This document shows, one piece after another, positions 1 through 7,680 of a stretch of 35,330 bases of DNA (its first letter is position 1; the number at the start of each line of letters is the position of its first letter). The DNA comes from Oligoflexia bacterium (GTDB lineage: Bacteria; Bdellovibrionota; UBA1018), in assembly GCA_903935335.1 (NCBI GenBank), contig CAIZRG010000022.1:1-35330 (forward strand), given 5' to 3'. The notes under the pieces were generated by a model. That model did not search any database. It had not been told where the DNA came from and worked only from the letters and a program-made list of their open reading frames with translations. The position numbers and the translations under genes were made by a program.

Positions 1-19
1 CTAATAAATATTAATAATG

Positions 20-25
20 TATAAT
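20..25 (+). promoter_or_regulatory. possible -10 box upstream of the first gene
   Basis: A perfect TATAAT hexamer lies 20 bases before the ATG at 45 that opens the out-of-frame signal peptide. The surroundings are extremely AT-rich and I see no convincing -35 box, so chance is a real possibility. Confidence 0.3.
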
Positions 26-99
26 TTTTAATAATATGTTCTTGATGAAGATATGGCCATTATTTTTTATCAATTTATTTTTTTCTGTACCTCCATGCT

Positions 100-2652
100 T
101 TGCATGTTGATAGTCGCCATCTTGTTTTTGATTTACGAGGATCTTTTCATGGTAATGGTGATATTAGTGGCCCCTTGTGGACCCTTCTTGAGCTCAGGCA
201 AATACGCCCTCAAGATCAGGTGAGTGTTATTTTAGATGATCCTGCAAAAGATCCGAACGGCCGAAATCGTGCAAGAGAGACTATTGAGAATCTTTTTGGG
301 GGTAAAGACATAGGACGCATTGCGCAGATGTATCGTCTTCAATTTTTTTCAGATTCAGAGGAAGTTAAAAAACTAAAAAAAGCAGATTATTCCATACAAT
401 TATTTTTTGGGGGCCGCATCTTTCCAGGGGAACGGGAGCCTTATGCTTTTATCTCAGCGCCTTATAATGATGCCGGTACTGTTACGTTGATCAGTGATAC
501 CATGCATGGGGAGACACTTGATGAAATTCGTTATGGAAAAACACATTATTATTTTAACCCCCCAGGCTTAGGACCCGATCGATCCGGAGTCATGAGTACT
601 CCTGCAATATCGCGACTCATGCAGCGTGAAGAGGAGAGAAAACGAGTTTTTGTCGCTCGGCAATTTCCAAGCGTGATCGGAGACATCCTGCAGAGAAAAC
701 GGGATCCGCAGGCCAAACTCACATTTATGTATGGCATTCATAATGAGCTGATCGATGGATTTCCTCACTTATTGGGACAAACACGTGAGTTTATCAAGTC
801 TTTGGAGGAGCATGCAGACCTGCAACATCCAGTCGTTGTTTTTTCTCCAAATCGTAAAGAAGATTTAGAAAAGGCCTTGGGTTCTGGTCAAAATCACAGA
901 GTTATTAGCTTAGATCAGTTGAAAAATAGACCTTTGCCCTCTGGAGTTTCTGTGGTTCCAACTGGAAGGCTTTCAAATCTCCAGTTTGATGGGCTGATCA
1001 GTGTGGCTGACTTACCTGTTTTAGTCGAGGGCAATAGTGCTGTGAGTGAGTCTTTAAAGTTGGGTTCTCCATTTTTGATGCTGAGGAGTGGTTGGAATGG
1101 AGCAATGATTCATGATTTTACGGAGAGTTCACAGTGTTTTGCGATTGAAGAGGCCTATCAAAAACTAATACCTCAATTTCAAAGAATTTTTCAGCATTTG
1201 AATCAAGAAGGAAGTGCGGCAGAGCGTGAGATTTACCAACTCATTCAAGCGAATACAAGAAATTTTCCAATCAAGCTCAATCAGTTGATTGAGCTTTCTG
1301 AAAGAATGAAACGCCTTGAAGAGAGTGCTTTGTCTTATGAGGAATCAGGCCCTGCGTTTTTAGAATTGAGCCAATGGGTGAAAGAGCAAACCTCCGACCG
1401 AGCACTTGAATATTCTATTATTCGTGATGCGTATCAAAGGCGCTTGATTTCTGAACAATCTTATCAAGCCAAGGTCCGTGAACTGAGAGAGGCGGGAGTG
1501 GATGTCGATCAACTGCAAGCACGTTTTATTCCCAATCGTCCAAATTTTACTTTGAAAATTGAAATGCTCAATGGGCAGCGGGTAGAAGAAGTGATTCAAA
1601 ATGGGCCTGCTCCAAGGCAACCGCACCCGGAGCTTCCTTCTGAATCAGAACAGATTGCAACCATTAAGCGAGAATTGAGGGCCTGGCCAAAACGAGATTT
1701 ATCCCAGGATCCGATAGTGCAGCAGTATTTAAGAAACCACAAAGTCTATGTGTCGATGACAACCTCCCCCGTGAGAATTTCTAAGATTGAAAAAGTTTTA
1801 GAGATGTTAGATCTAAGATTTATTGAAAAAATATTTATTAATCTTCCTCAGCGTTTTGGTCGAGATGGATCCCGATACACAATTCCAGAGAGTCTTTTGA
1901 ATCATCCAAAAGTTAAAATTTTACGGATAGGTAAAGATTTAGGTCCCATCACTAAAATTTTGCCATCGGTGGGGTACCTTAAAAATCAGCGTTCTCATGA
2001 TCCTCAGTCATTAGTGATTAGTGTGGATGATGATATTGCTTACGCTCCTGGGATGATTCCTGAAATGATCTATCATTCGGTGCATTCTCATCAGGCAGTG
2101 GTGGCTGGATCTGCTTTTGCTGAGTGGCCTCCAAGAGATTGGAGCTTAGATTTACCAAGGTTACCTGGAAATTCTTTGAGACGAGAACAACCGACAGTAG
2201 CCTGTCCGATAGATTTTGTGGAAGGCTATGGAGCGATTGCTTATCCTGTTGGCCAAGTGGATGTCAAATTTATGAAAGCTCTGAGTGGATTGAGCCGAAG
2301 CTGTTTGCTGTCAGATGACCTGATCATTAGTTTTGCTCTGGCAATCGATCGAGTCCCTCGAGCTAAAGTGGATACAGAATATTTTAGAAATACTTTCGAT
2401 CATGAAGGTGGGTTTCGATTTACCGGCGGTTTGCGTCCTCTGCCTCATGGGATGTTAGGCGATGCGCTTCATTTAGGTGCAGGAATGCAAGGTGAGGTTT
2501 TACAGAATCCTCATGATGCAAATCAAAAAAAGTATGAGGAGTGTTATCGAACGATTCTAAGCTATGCACGAGATCCTGCTCATCCTGACCGATTTTTGAC
2601 AAAACAAGAAATTATGAGAAGAATTTCAAATGTAAACAGGAATGAACCATAA
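100..2652 (+). CDS. large two-domain glycosyltransferase-like protein (GT-B-like plus GT-A-like)
   Basis: This long protein (850 aa from a TTG at 100) has two visible parts. Around residues 200-370 a segment with [20 protein letters not shown] and [20 protein letters not shown] looks like the donor-binding half of a GT-B glycosyltransferase. After a helical linker (about 390-560), residues 570-800 look like a GT-A-type transferase: [12 protein letters not shown], then a GPITKILP stretch, a VDDDI metal-binding-type motif and a later LLSDDLIIS. Substrate is unknown. The start is doubtful: no ATG or GTG lies in this frame between the stop at 46-48 and codon 100, and there is no Shine-Dalgarno. 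In the neighbouring frame, 45-107 encodes a good signal peptide, so one extra base probably separates leader and body. The stop codon uses the first bases of the folA remnant, so the C-terminus may not be native. Confidence 0.7.
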   Translation: MHVDSRHLVFDLRGSFHGNGDISGPLWTLLELRQIRPQDQVSVILDDPAKDPNGRNRARETIENLFGGKDIGRIAQMYRLQFFSDSEEVKKLKKADYSIQLFFGGRIFPGEREPYAFISAPYNDAGTVTLISDTMHGETLDEIRYGKTHYYFNPPGLGPDRSGVMSTPAISRLMQREEERKRVFVARQFPSVIGDILQRKRDPQAKLTFMYGIHNELIDGFPHLLGQTREFIKSLEEHADLQHPVVVFSPNRKEDLEKALGSGQNHRVISLDQLKNRPLPSGVSVVPTGRLSNLQFDGLISVADLPVLVEGNSAVSESLKLGSPFLMLRSGWNGAMIHDFTESSQCFAIEEAYQKLIPQFQRIFQHLNQEGSAAEREIYQLIQANTRNFPIKLNQLIELSERMKRLEESALSYEESGPAFLELSQWVKEQTSDRALEYSIIRDAYQRRLISEQSYQAKVRELREAGVDVDQLQARFIPNRPNFTLKIEMLNGQRVEEVIQNGPAPRQPHPELPSESEQIATIKRELRAWPKRDLSQDPIVQQYLRNHKVYVSMTTSPVRISKIEKVLEMLDLRFIEKIFINLPQRFGRDGSRYTIPESLLNHPKVKILRIGKDLGPITKILPSVGYLKNQRSHDPQSLVISVDDDIAYAPGMIPEMIYHSVHSHQAVVAGSAFAEWPPRDWSLDLPRLPGNSLRREQPTVACPIDFVEGYGAIAYPVGQVDVKFMKALSGLSRSCLLSDDLIISFALAIDRVPRAKVDTEYFRNTFDHEGGFRFTGGLRPLPHGMLGDALHLGAGMQGEVLQNPHDANQKKYEECYRTILSYARDPAHPDRFLTKQEIMRRISNVNRNEP

Positions 2653-2793
2653 TCGTTGCGATGAATCAGAACCGAGTCATTGGAGTTCAGGGGCAGCTAC
2701 CTTGGCGAATTCCAAAGGATTTAAAGTGGTTCCAATCCATCAGAGCCTCCCGTTTCTTTCAGTTTTTTAGTGCTGGATCGTCGTTCTTAAAAC
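2651..2793 (+). pseudogene. internally deleted remnant of a second folA copy
   Basis: Bases 2651-2740 match 2945-3034 of the intact folA with about six mismatches in 90 positions. Bases 2741-2793 match folA 3376-3428 with about one mismatch. The 341 bases between (3035-3375 of the intact copy) are missing, which also breaks the frame. The breakpoint lies in short homology (CCAT against TCAT). The remnant keeps the N-terminal DHFR core ([20 protein letters not shown]) and the last codons but lacks most of the fold, so it cannot be functional. It lies directly upstream of folA in the same orientation. Confidence 0.85.
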
Positions 2794-2921
2794 GGTGAAA
2801 ACAAACCCCCTTCTAACTAAGCAGCCCAATCGGTAAACTTGATTTCCACAGAGCAATCTAAGGCAGCCAAATTGGTTTAAGATCCTTAAAAAAATGCTCA
2901 AGAACAAAAAAATTCTGATAA

Positions 2922-3425
2922 ATGATGGGAGTGAAACTTTCAGCAATCGTTGCGATGAGTCAGAACCGAGTTATTGGAGTTCAGGGGCAGCTCCCTTGGC
3001 GAATTCCAAAGGACTTAAAGTGGTTTCGATCCATTACTTCTGGACATACCGTGATTATGGGTCGAAAGACCTTTGAGTCGATGGGTCGAGTTCTTCCAAA
3101 TCGAAAAAATATTATTATTTCTAGAAATCCTGATTTTCAAGTAGAAGGGGCTTGGGTCTATGATTCTTTGGATAAAGCCCTTCAAAATCAATTTGAGCCA
3201 GGCAAACTGAATCAAGAGGAGGTATTTATCATTGGAGGAAGTGAGCTTTATCGTCTTGCTTTTTCAAAATTGAGTCGAATTTATCTGACTTTGATTCATT
3301 CTGATTTTTCAGGAGATACTTTTTTCCCCGAATTTGATTGGAAAGACTTTATCCAAGTCAGCCGAGAAGATCATTCAGAGCCTCCCGTTTCTTTCAGTTT
3401 TTTAGTGCTGGATCGTCGTTTTTAA
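2922..3425 (+). CDS. folA: dihydrofolate reductase
   Basis: Reduces dihydrofolate to tetrahydrofolate with NADPH in the cytoplasm, supplying one-carbon metabolism. The 167-aa product has the usual DHFR length and order: [20 protein letters not shown] with the loop Trp and an acidic-pocket neighbourhood ([12 protein letters not shown]), GHTVIMGRKTFESMGR for NADPH binding, NIIISRN, and EVFIIGGSELYRLAF, the Gly-Gly cofactor loop. Starts at 2922, 2925 or the GTG at 2931 are all possible; the last gives MKLSAIVAM, closest to family length, but none has a clear Shine-Dalgarno. No thyA is adjacent. The stop overlaps the stop of the convergent FecR gene. A decayed partial copy lies just upstream. Confidence 0.95.
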   Translation: MMGVKLSAIVAMSQNRVIGVQGQLPWRIPKDLKWFRSITSGHTVIMGRKTFESMGRVLPNRKNIIISRNPDFQVEGAWVYDSLDKALQNQFEPGKLNQEEVFIIGGSELYRLAFSKLSRIYLTLIHSDFSGDTFFPEFDWKDFIQVSREDHSEPPVSFSFLVLDRRF

Positions 3426-4702
3426 AAATGAATTTCAATTCCTGCTTTAAATTGATTCATCATCGGATTAAAGTTAGGAGTTTGGTAGCCTACAAAAATT
3501 CGATCGATGAAATCTAGATGAACCAAAAGACCTGCGTTGAGGGTGGCTAGCCCACCGTCGTATTTTTGATCCCCTTTCCAAATCTGCTCTCCTAGGCCTC
3601 CTTCAATGAAGGCTGAGTTAAAGAGCGAAAGGGTTAAAAAGAGTTGGTACTCAAGAATCAGGAAATGATTGTTAAGTGAGCCGTTGGGAGCAATGTGTCC
3701 ACCGAAGCTTCCATGGATTGAGAAAAAAGGAAGCAAAGGTAAGACTAAGCGAGGGGTCCAAAGACCTGTACCTGCTCGAATGATTGTTTCGTCAGGAAGG
3801 TGGGTATAAAAAAAGCCAGTCTGAAAAGATAAAAGATAAAATCTCTTCTGGTCTTCCTCTTTAAAGTTTGGGTTGGATTCATTTTTTTTGATCTCTGGAG
3901 TATCAGGTTCTTTTTGCTCAGGAGCAGGAAAGTTTTTGGCAGCAGGTAGACTGGTAGGCTCCTCAGATGCGATCTCAGATTTTGTAAATCGGGTGGCCAT
4001 CGGTACATCCACACGAGCTTCTGTCAAGCTGCGTGAATCAGTTGTTTCGCTGGAGTGAGTGAGAGTGTTATTAAAAGATTCTAGGAATTGATTTTGATCA
4101 AACGAATGAGGCTGGCTGATTCCTTTGGGAGTCGATTCCACCGTTTGACCTTCAGGTACGAGGGTGCCTTTCCCATTGAAGAGAGCGACTTCGTTTTGTG
4201 CGACCTCAACAGATCCTTCTAAGGTATGAATTTGAGTGCCCTGAGCTCCAGGGGTAATTGACATCACAAAGTCAGTTCCCCTTACTCCTAAGACAGCTGC
4301 TTTATTTCGAATCATAAACTTAGGCTTACTTGAAGAAGGAATTTTGGTCTTGGTAATGATTCCGCGGACTTTTCCAGCTCGGAGTCGATTCCACTGAGTT
4401 TCATGCGTTTGTTCTTCTAGGGTAAAATCTGAGTGAGGAGTCAGGATGATCTGAGATCCATCCGAATATCGGATAACTGCAGAAAAATGAGGTCCAGTTT
4501 TAATTTTTTCGCCGACCTTAATTTCACTGCCAGGACGTATCTCTCGTTGAGATTGGGCTTTTGATACCCAGAGCGTTTCTGAGCCTTGTAGAGATTCTAG
4601 GATGACTTTGGGTTCTTGAGCAAACGTCAAAAACGCAAAGAATCCTACGCTGAGAAGGCTCCCTAATTTTCCTATCCCTTGCCAGAGCTGTTTTTCATGC
4701 AT
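3422..4702 (-). CDS. FecR-domain protein with C-terminal outer-membrane beta-barrel
   Basis: This exported protein of 426 aa has an N-terminal hydrophobic leader (about 12-28, ending LTFAQ). A FecR domain follows at about 40-165, with GEKIKTG, SDGSQIILTP and the typical AAVLGVRGTDF motif at 135-145. Residues 190-285 are low-complexity Ser/Thr/Pro/Glu linker. The last about 140 residues alternate hydrophobic and polar and end in IEIHF, a terminal Phe typical of outer-membrane beta-barrels. It may be a surface or envelope sensing protein. In FecR proteins of iron uptake the domain relays signals to a sigma factor, but no sigma or TonB receptor gene is nearby, so that role is not supported. It begins 17 bases after the stop of the Tim44-like gene, so the two probably share a transcript. 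Confidence 0.75.
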   Translation of the reverse strand: MHEKQLWQGIGKLGSLLSVGFFAFLTFAQEPKVILESLQGSETLWVSKAQSQREIRPGSEIKVGEKIKTGPHFSAVIRYSDGSQIILTPHSDFTLEEQTHETQWNRLRAGKVRGIITKTKIPSSSKPKFMIRNKAAVLGVRGTDFVMSITPGAQGTQIHTLEGSVEVAQNEVALFNGKGTLVPEGQTVESTPKGISQPHSFDQNQFLESFNNTLTHSSETTDSRSLTEARVDVPMATRFTKSEIASEEPTSLPAAKNFPAPEQKEPDTPEIKKNESNPNFKEEDQKRFYLLSFQTGFFYTHLPDETIIRAGTGLWTPRLVLPLLPFFSIHGSFGGHIAPNGSLNNHFLILEYQLFLTLSLFNSAFIEGGLGEQIWKGDQKYDGGLATLNAGLLVHLDFIDRIFVGYQTPNFNPMMNQFKAGIEIHF

Positions 4703-4719
4703 TATGATTTTGAGTAACC

Positions 4720-5718
4720 TTAGCTTTGTTGAATGGCAGAGAGCTTCCAGGTTGAGGTACCTACCTCCCTAGAAAACGTCCAATATTCTTCAAATTTTAT
4801 GGATTCTGTTTTACTCCCCTCAAGTAACTGCTGAGTGTTTTCATCGATCGTGAAATCGAGTAGATTAGCCAAGATGCGAACCGTGCAATATTCTTCGTGA
4901 GATTCTCTCCAACCATCTGTGACTTCAGTGGTTCTTACAGCAATATTTTCAAGTCGGTTGATTTGTTGGGTTGACTTCAGTCGAGCGATCTCTTTCTCGA
5001 GGTACTCTCGAGCATCCGGAGTCAGAATATGCTGAATTCCAGTCAGATCCCGTTGAGCCCAAGCTCCTTGAATTTTAAAAAATAAATCCATGGCAAGGTC
5101 CGTGTTGATGGGCGTTAAATCCAAGGGTTGTAAGTCTTCTCGATTTGAAGAATCCTTTTGGAGTCGAGAAGAATCCATCGATGGATTGAGCCAGGAAGCT
5201 GAGCGAGCTTTTCGCATGAGGGCTGCGGCTCCTCCTTCCTCATGGCTAGCCTCACTGGTTTGACTTGCTCCTGAGCGTACTTCTGTTTTTTGCATGAGTC
5301 CTTTTAAGATCCAAAAGAGTAGACCTCCAAAAAGAATGATCTCTAGGATTCCAATACCTCCTCCCATAGGTCCACCGTAAGCACCACCCTGGCCAAATCC
5401 TCCTCCAAAGGTACGAGCGAGCATGTTGCCAATCATTCCTCCTGCAATGCCTGCACCAAACGATTTTAAAAGACTAGATTGAGAAGAAAGTCCTGCGGGT
5501 TGGCTTACCGGTTGACTGAATGGGCGAGTGGGTTGAGCTGGATGAGAATAACGAGGAGCGTCAAAAGATCGATTCCAAGAATTGTTTCGGGGTGATACAA
5601 AGCCTCGAGCTCCTCGGCTTCCGAAAGAGCGTCCTCCGCCTACGCGACTTTGAGCAAAGCTAGCTAGAAACAAAGTCATGAGAGTTAAGACAGTCATGAG
5701 GAGTGTAAGTTTTTTCAT
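4720..5718 (-). CDS. Tim44-like domain membrane protein
   Basis: The 332-aa product starts with a signal sequence or anchor (MKKLTLLMTVLTLMTLFLAS). An Arg/Ser/Gly/Pro-rich stretch (24-80) and a Gly-rich region (88-122) follow, then a membrane helix at about 121-141 (IGILEIILFGGLLFWILKGL). Residues 200-332 resemble the Tim44-like domain: a helical start (NTDLAMDLFFKIQGAWAQRD) then a beta-rich part ending in WTFSREVGTSTWKLSAIQ. Bacterial proteins of this type (Gly-rich plus Tim44-like) are common in proteobacteria, but their role is poorly defined. The ATG is preceded by AGAGGA with 5-6 bases of spacing, a good ribosome site. First gene of a two-gene minus-strand unit with the FecR protein. Confidence 0.78.
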   Translation of the reverse strand: MKKLTLLMTVLTLMTLFLASFAQSRVGGGRSFGSRGARGFVSPRNNSWNRSFDAPRYSHPAQPTRPFSQPVSQPAGLSSQSSLLKSFGAGIAGGMIGNMLARTFGGGFGQGGAYGGPMGGGIGILEIILFGGLLFWILKGLMQKTEVRSGASQTSEASHEEGGAAALMRKARSASWLNPSMDSSRLQKDSSNREDLQPLDLTPINTDLAMDLFFKIQGAWAQRDLTGIQHILTPDAREYLEKEIARLKSTQQINRLENIAVRTTEVTDGWRESHEEYCTVRILANLLDFTIDENTQQLLEGSKTESIKFEEYWTFSREVGTSTWKLSAIQQS

Positions 5719-5745
5719 TTTTTATCCTCTTATCAAGACTCAAAA

Positions 5746-5774
5746 AGTATAGCGTTGATTCCAGAGGTTGTCAT
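5746..5774 (-). promoter_or_regulatory. sigma-70-type promoter for the Tim44-like/FecR unit
   Basis: Read on the minus strand, ATGACA (5774-5769) and TATACT (5751-5746) are separated by exactly 17 bases. They lie 28 bases upstream of the Tim44-like start codon, with AGAGGA between. This is the best-formed vegetative promoter on this strand in the window. Confidence 0.6.
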
Positions 5775-5784
5775 CCCATAATAT
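5755..5784 (+). promoter_or_regulatory. candidate promoter for astB
   Basis: TTGATT (5755-5760) and TAATAT (5779-5784) are spaced by 18 bases, 20 bases before the astB start. The spacer contains the -35 box of the opposite promoter, so the two overlap face to face. Confidence 0.45.
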
Positions 5785-5804
5785 AGCCTAAGGTATTCAG
5801 ACAG

Positions 5805-7142
5805 ATGAAAGAAAGTGTCGAAGTCAATTTTGATGGTCTTGTTGGACTCACTCATCACTATGGTGGGCTTTCTTATGGCAATATTGCATCAACCTCGCAT
5901 CAAGCAAAGATTTCAAACCCAAAGGAGGCAGCACTTCAGGGTTTAAAAAAAATGAAAACTATGGCTGATTTAGGTTTTAAGCAGGCTTTTTTGCCTCCAC
6001 AACTGAGACCTGATCTTTCATTTCTTAGGCGCCTTGGGTTTTCAGGATCTGATTCTCAAATTTTAGATGCTGCTTGGAAATATTCGCCTGAGATTCTCTC
6101 TGCTTGTTATTCTGCTTCGAGTATGTGGACGGCCAATGCAGCGACTGTTACCCCGAGTAGAGATAACGCTGACGGGAAGGTTCATTTTACGGCAGCTAAC
6201 CTGATCAGCAAGGTTCATCGTTCGATCGAAGCTGATAAAACGGCTCAAATTCTAAAATCAATTTTTTCAAATACAGATCATTTTATTCATCACCCGCCCT
6301 TGCCACCGTCTCAAATTTTTGGGGATGAAGGAGCAGCTAATCATACTCGCTTTTGTAATGAGTATGGAAAGCCTGGAGTCCACTTTTTTGTCTTTGGTCG
6401 ATCGGCTTTAGGTTCTGCTTCTTTTGCTGAGCCTAAGCGATATCCTGCTCGTCAAACCTTAGAAGCCTCTCAAAGTATTGCTAGACTACATGGTCTGAAT
6501 CCTCAGTCCGTTGTGTATGCTCACCAAAATCCTGAGGTCGTGGATTTTGGAGCTTTTCATAATGATGTTGTGGCCGTTGGAAATCAAAACGTTTTATTTT
6601 ATCATGAAAAAGCTTATTTTGATTCCAATAAAGTGATCCAAGAGCTTTCCGAAAAGTTCAAATTCAGGTGTGAAATAGATCTAGTTTCTATCGAGGTTTC
6701 CTCAGGACAAGTTTCAGTGGAGGATGCTGTTCGATCTTACCTTTTTAATTCACAATTGGTCACCTTGCCTGATGGAAAAATGATGCTGATTGCTCCCCAG
6801 GAATGTGAGGAACAATCTTCGGTAGATCGTTATTTGAAAGCACTTGTAGATTCAGGGGATACTCCGATTCAAGGCGTTCGTTACTTTGATCTGAGGCAGA
6901 GTATGCAAAACGGGGGAGGGCCTGCGTGTCTTAGGCTTCGAGTTGTTTTAAATTCTGTAGAACTGGCTCAGTGCTCTCCTCATGTTTTTATCAATGATGA
7001 GACTTATACGGTGCTTCAAAAATGGGTGAGTCGAAATTATCGAGATCGCCTTTCAATGGATGACTTGCGGGATCCTTTACTTTTGCAAGAAAGTACGAAA
7101 GCTTTAGAGGAGCTTTTTGGATGGCTAGGTTTTTTCAGGTGA
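5805..7142 (+). CDS. astB: N-succinylarginine dihydrolase
   Basis: AstB hydrolyses N2-succinylarginine to succinylornithine, CO2 and ammonia, the second step of the arginine succinyltransferase pathway. The product is full length (445 aa, as in other AstB proteins). It begins VNFDGLVGLTHHYGGLSYGN, a family hallmark. The expected catalytic residues are present: Glu175 in FGDEGAANHTRF, His252 in FHNDVVAVGN and Cys375 in NGGGPACLRLR of the amidinotransferase-like fold. No astA, astC, astD or astE lies in the window, so either they are elsewhere or the enzyme has another use. The following genes (response regulator, amino-acid permease) run in the same direction, but nothing ties them functionally except a possible amino-acid theme. 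Confidence 0.95.
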   Translation: MKESVEVNFDGLVGLTHHYGGLSYGNIASTSHQAKISNPKEAALQGLKKMKTMADLGFKQAFLPPQLRPDLSFLRRLGFSGSDSQILDAAWKYSPEILSACYSASSMWTANAATVTPSRDNADGKVHFTAANLISKVHRSIEADKTAQILKSIFSNTDHFIHHPPLPPSQIFGDEGAANHTRFCNEYGKPGVHFFVFGRSALGSASFAEPKRYPARQTLEASQSIARLHGLNPQSVVYAHQNPEVVDFGAFHNDVVAVGNQNVLFYHEKAYFDSNKVIQELSEKFKFRCEIDLVSIEVSSGQVSVEDAVRSYLFNSQLVTLPDGKMMLIAPQECEEQSSVDRYLKALVDSGDTPIQGVRYFDLRQSMQNGGGPACLRLRVVLNSVELAQCSPHVFINDETYTVLQKWVSRNYRDRLSMDDLRDPLLLQESTKALEELFGWLGFFR

Positions 7143-7211
7143 GGTTTTTTTCTTAAAAAAATCTTCAAGTAAAATTTAAATTGAGACGATATATGATTGA
7201 GCTATTGTTTT

Positions 7212-7604
7212 ATGAAAACTCAGAAGCGTTGGATTCTACTGATTGAAGATGAACAGGAAATTCGGGCACTCCTCAGTGAAGAGTTGACCAAGTGTGGTTT
7301 TAGTGTCCTTTCTTGTTCAAAGGCTGCAGAGGGCATCCGAATTCTGAGAAATCAAAAGTTTGATTGCATTTTGTTGGATATGCGATTGGATGGGGGGACA
7401 GGGAGTCAAATTATCTACTCTGTCCGAGATGACAAGGCCAACCTCAATCATTTGACTCCTATCCTTGTGGTCAGTGGACATCTCAATGTTGATCTCATTT
7501 TGAAAATTAAAAACTCAGTTAGTGGTATTTTTGTAAAGCCCTTTAAACTCAAGGACTTAATTGCTAAAGTAAAGTATCTCTGCCCGATTCAGGAAGAGAT
7601 TTAG
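7212..7604 (+). CDS. single-domain response regulator (CheY-like receiver)
   Basis: This is a stand-alone phosphoacceptor receiver domain with no output domain. The ATG at 7212 gives 130 aa (an upstream TTG at 7197 would add five). It shows the acidic pair in LLIEDEQEIR, the phosphorylated Asp in FDCILLDMRLDGG, Ser in LVVSGH at the switch position, and the conserved Lys-Pro in IFVKPFK. Such proteins act by protein contact, as in chemotaxis or phosphorelays. No histidine kinase is adjacent, so the partner is unknown. Confidence 0.88.
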   Translation: MKTQKRWILLIEDEQEIRALLSEELTKCGFSVLSCSKAAEGIRILRNQKFDCILLDMRLDGGTGSQIIYSVRDDKANLNHLTPILVVSGHLNVDLILKIKNSVSGIFVKPFKLKDLIAKVKYLCPIQEEI

Positions 7605-7680
7605 CCAAACTTATTGTAGAAATGATTGCATTGAGTTATGTAGAGGCTATCCCCTTGTGTTTAAAAAGCGAATGAGGCCA

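Noticed and set aside
2894..3076. 60-codon frame overlapping the folA start
   Set aside because: Out of frame with folA and unrelated to the DHFR remnant; a chance frame.
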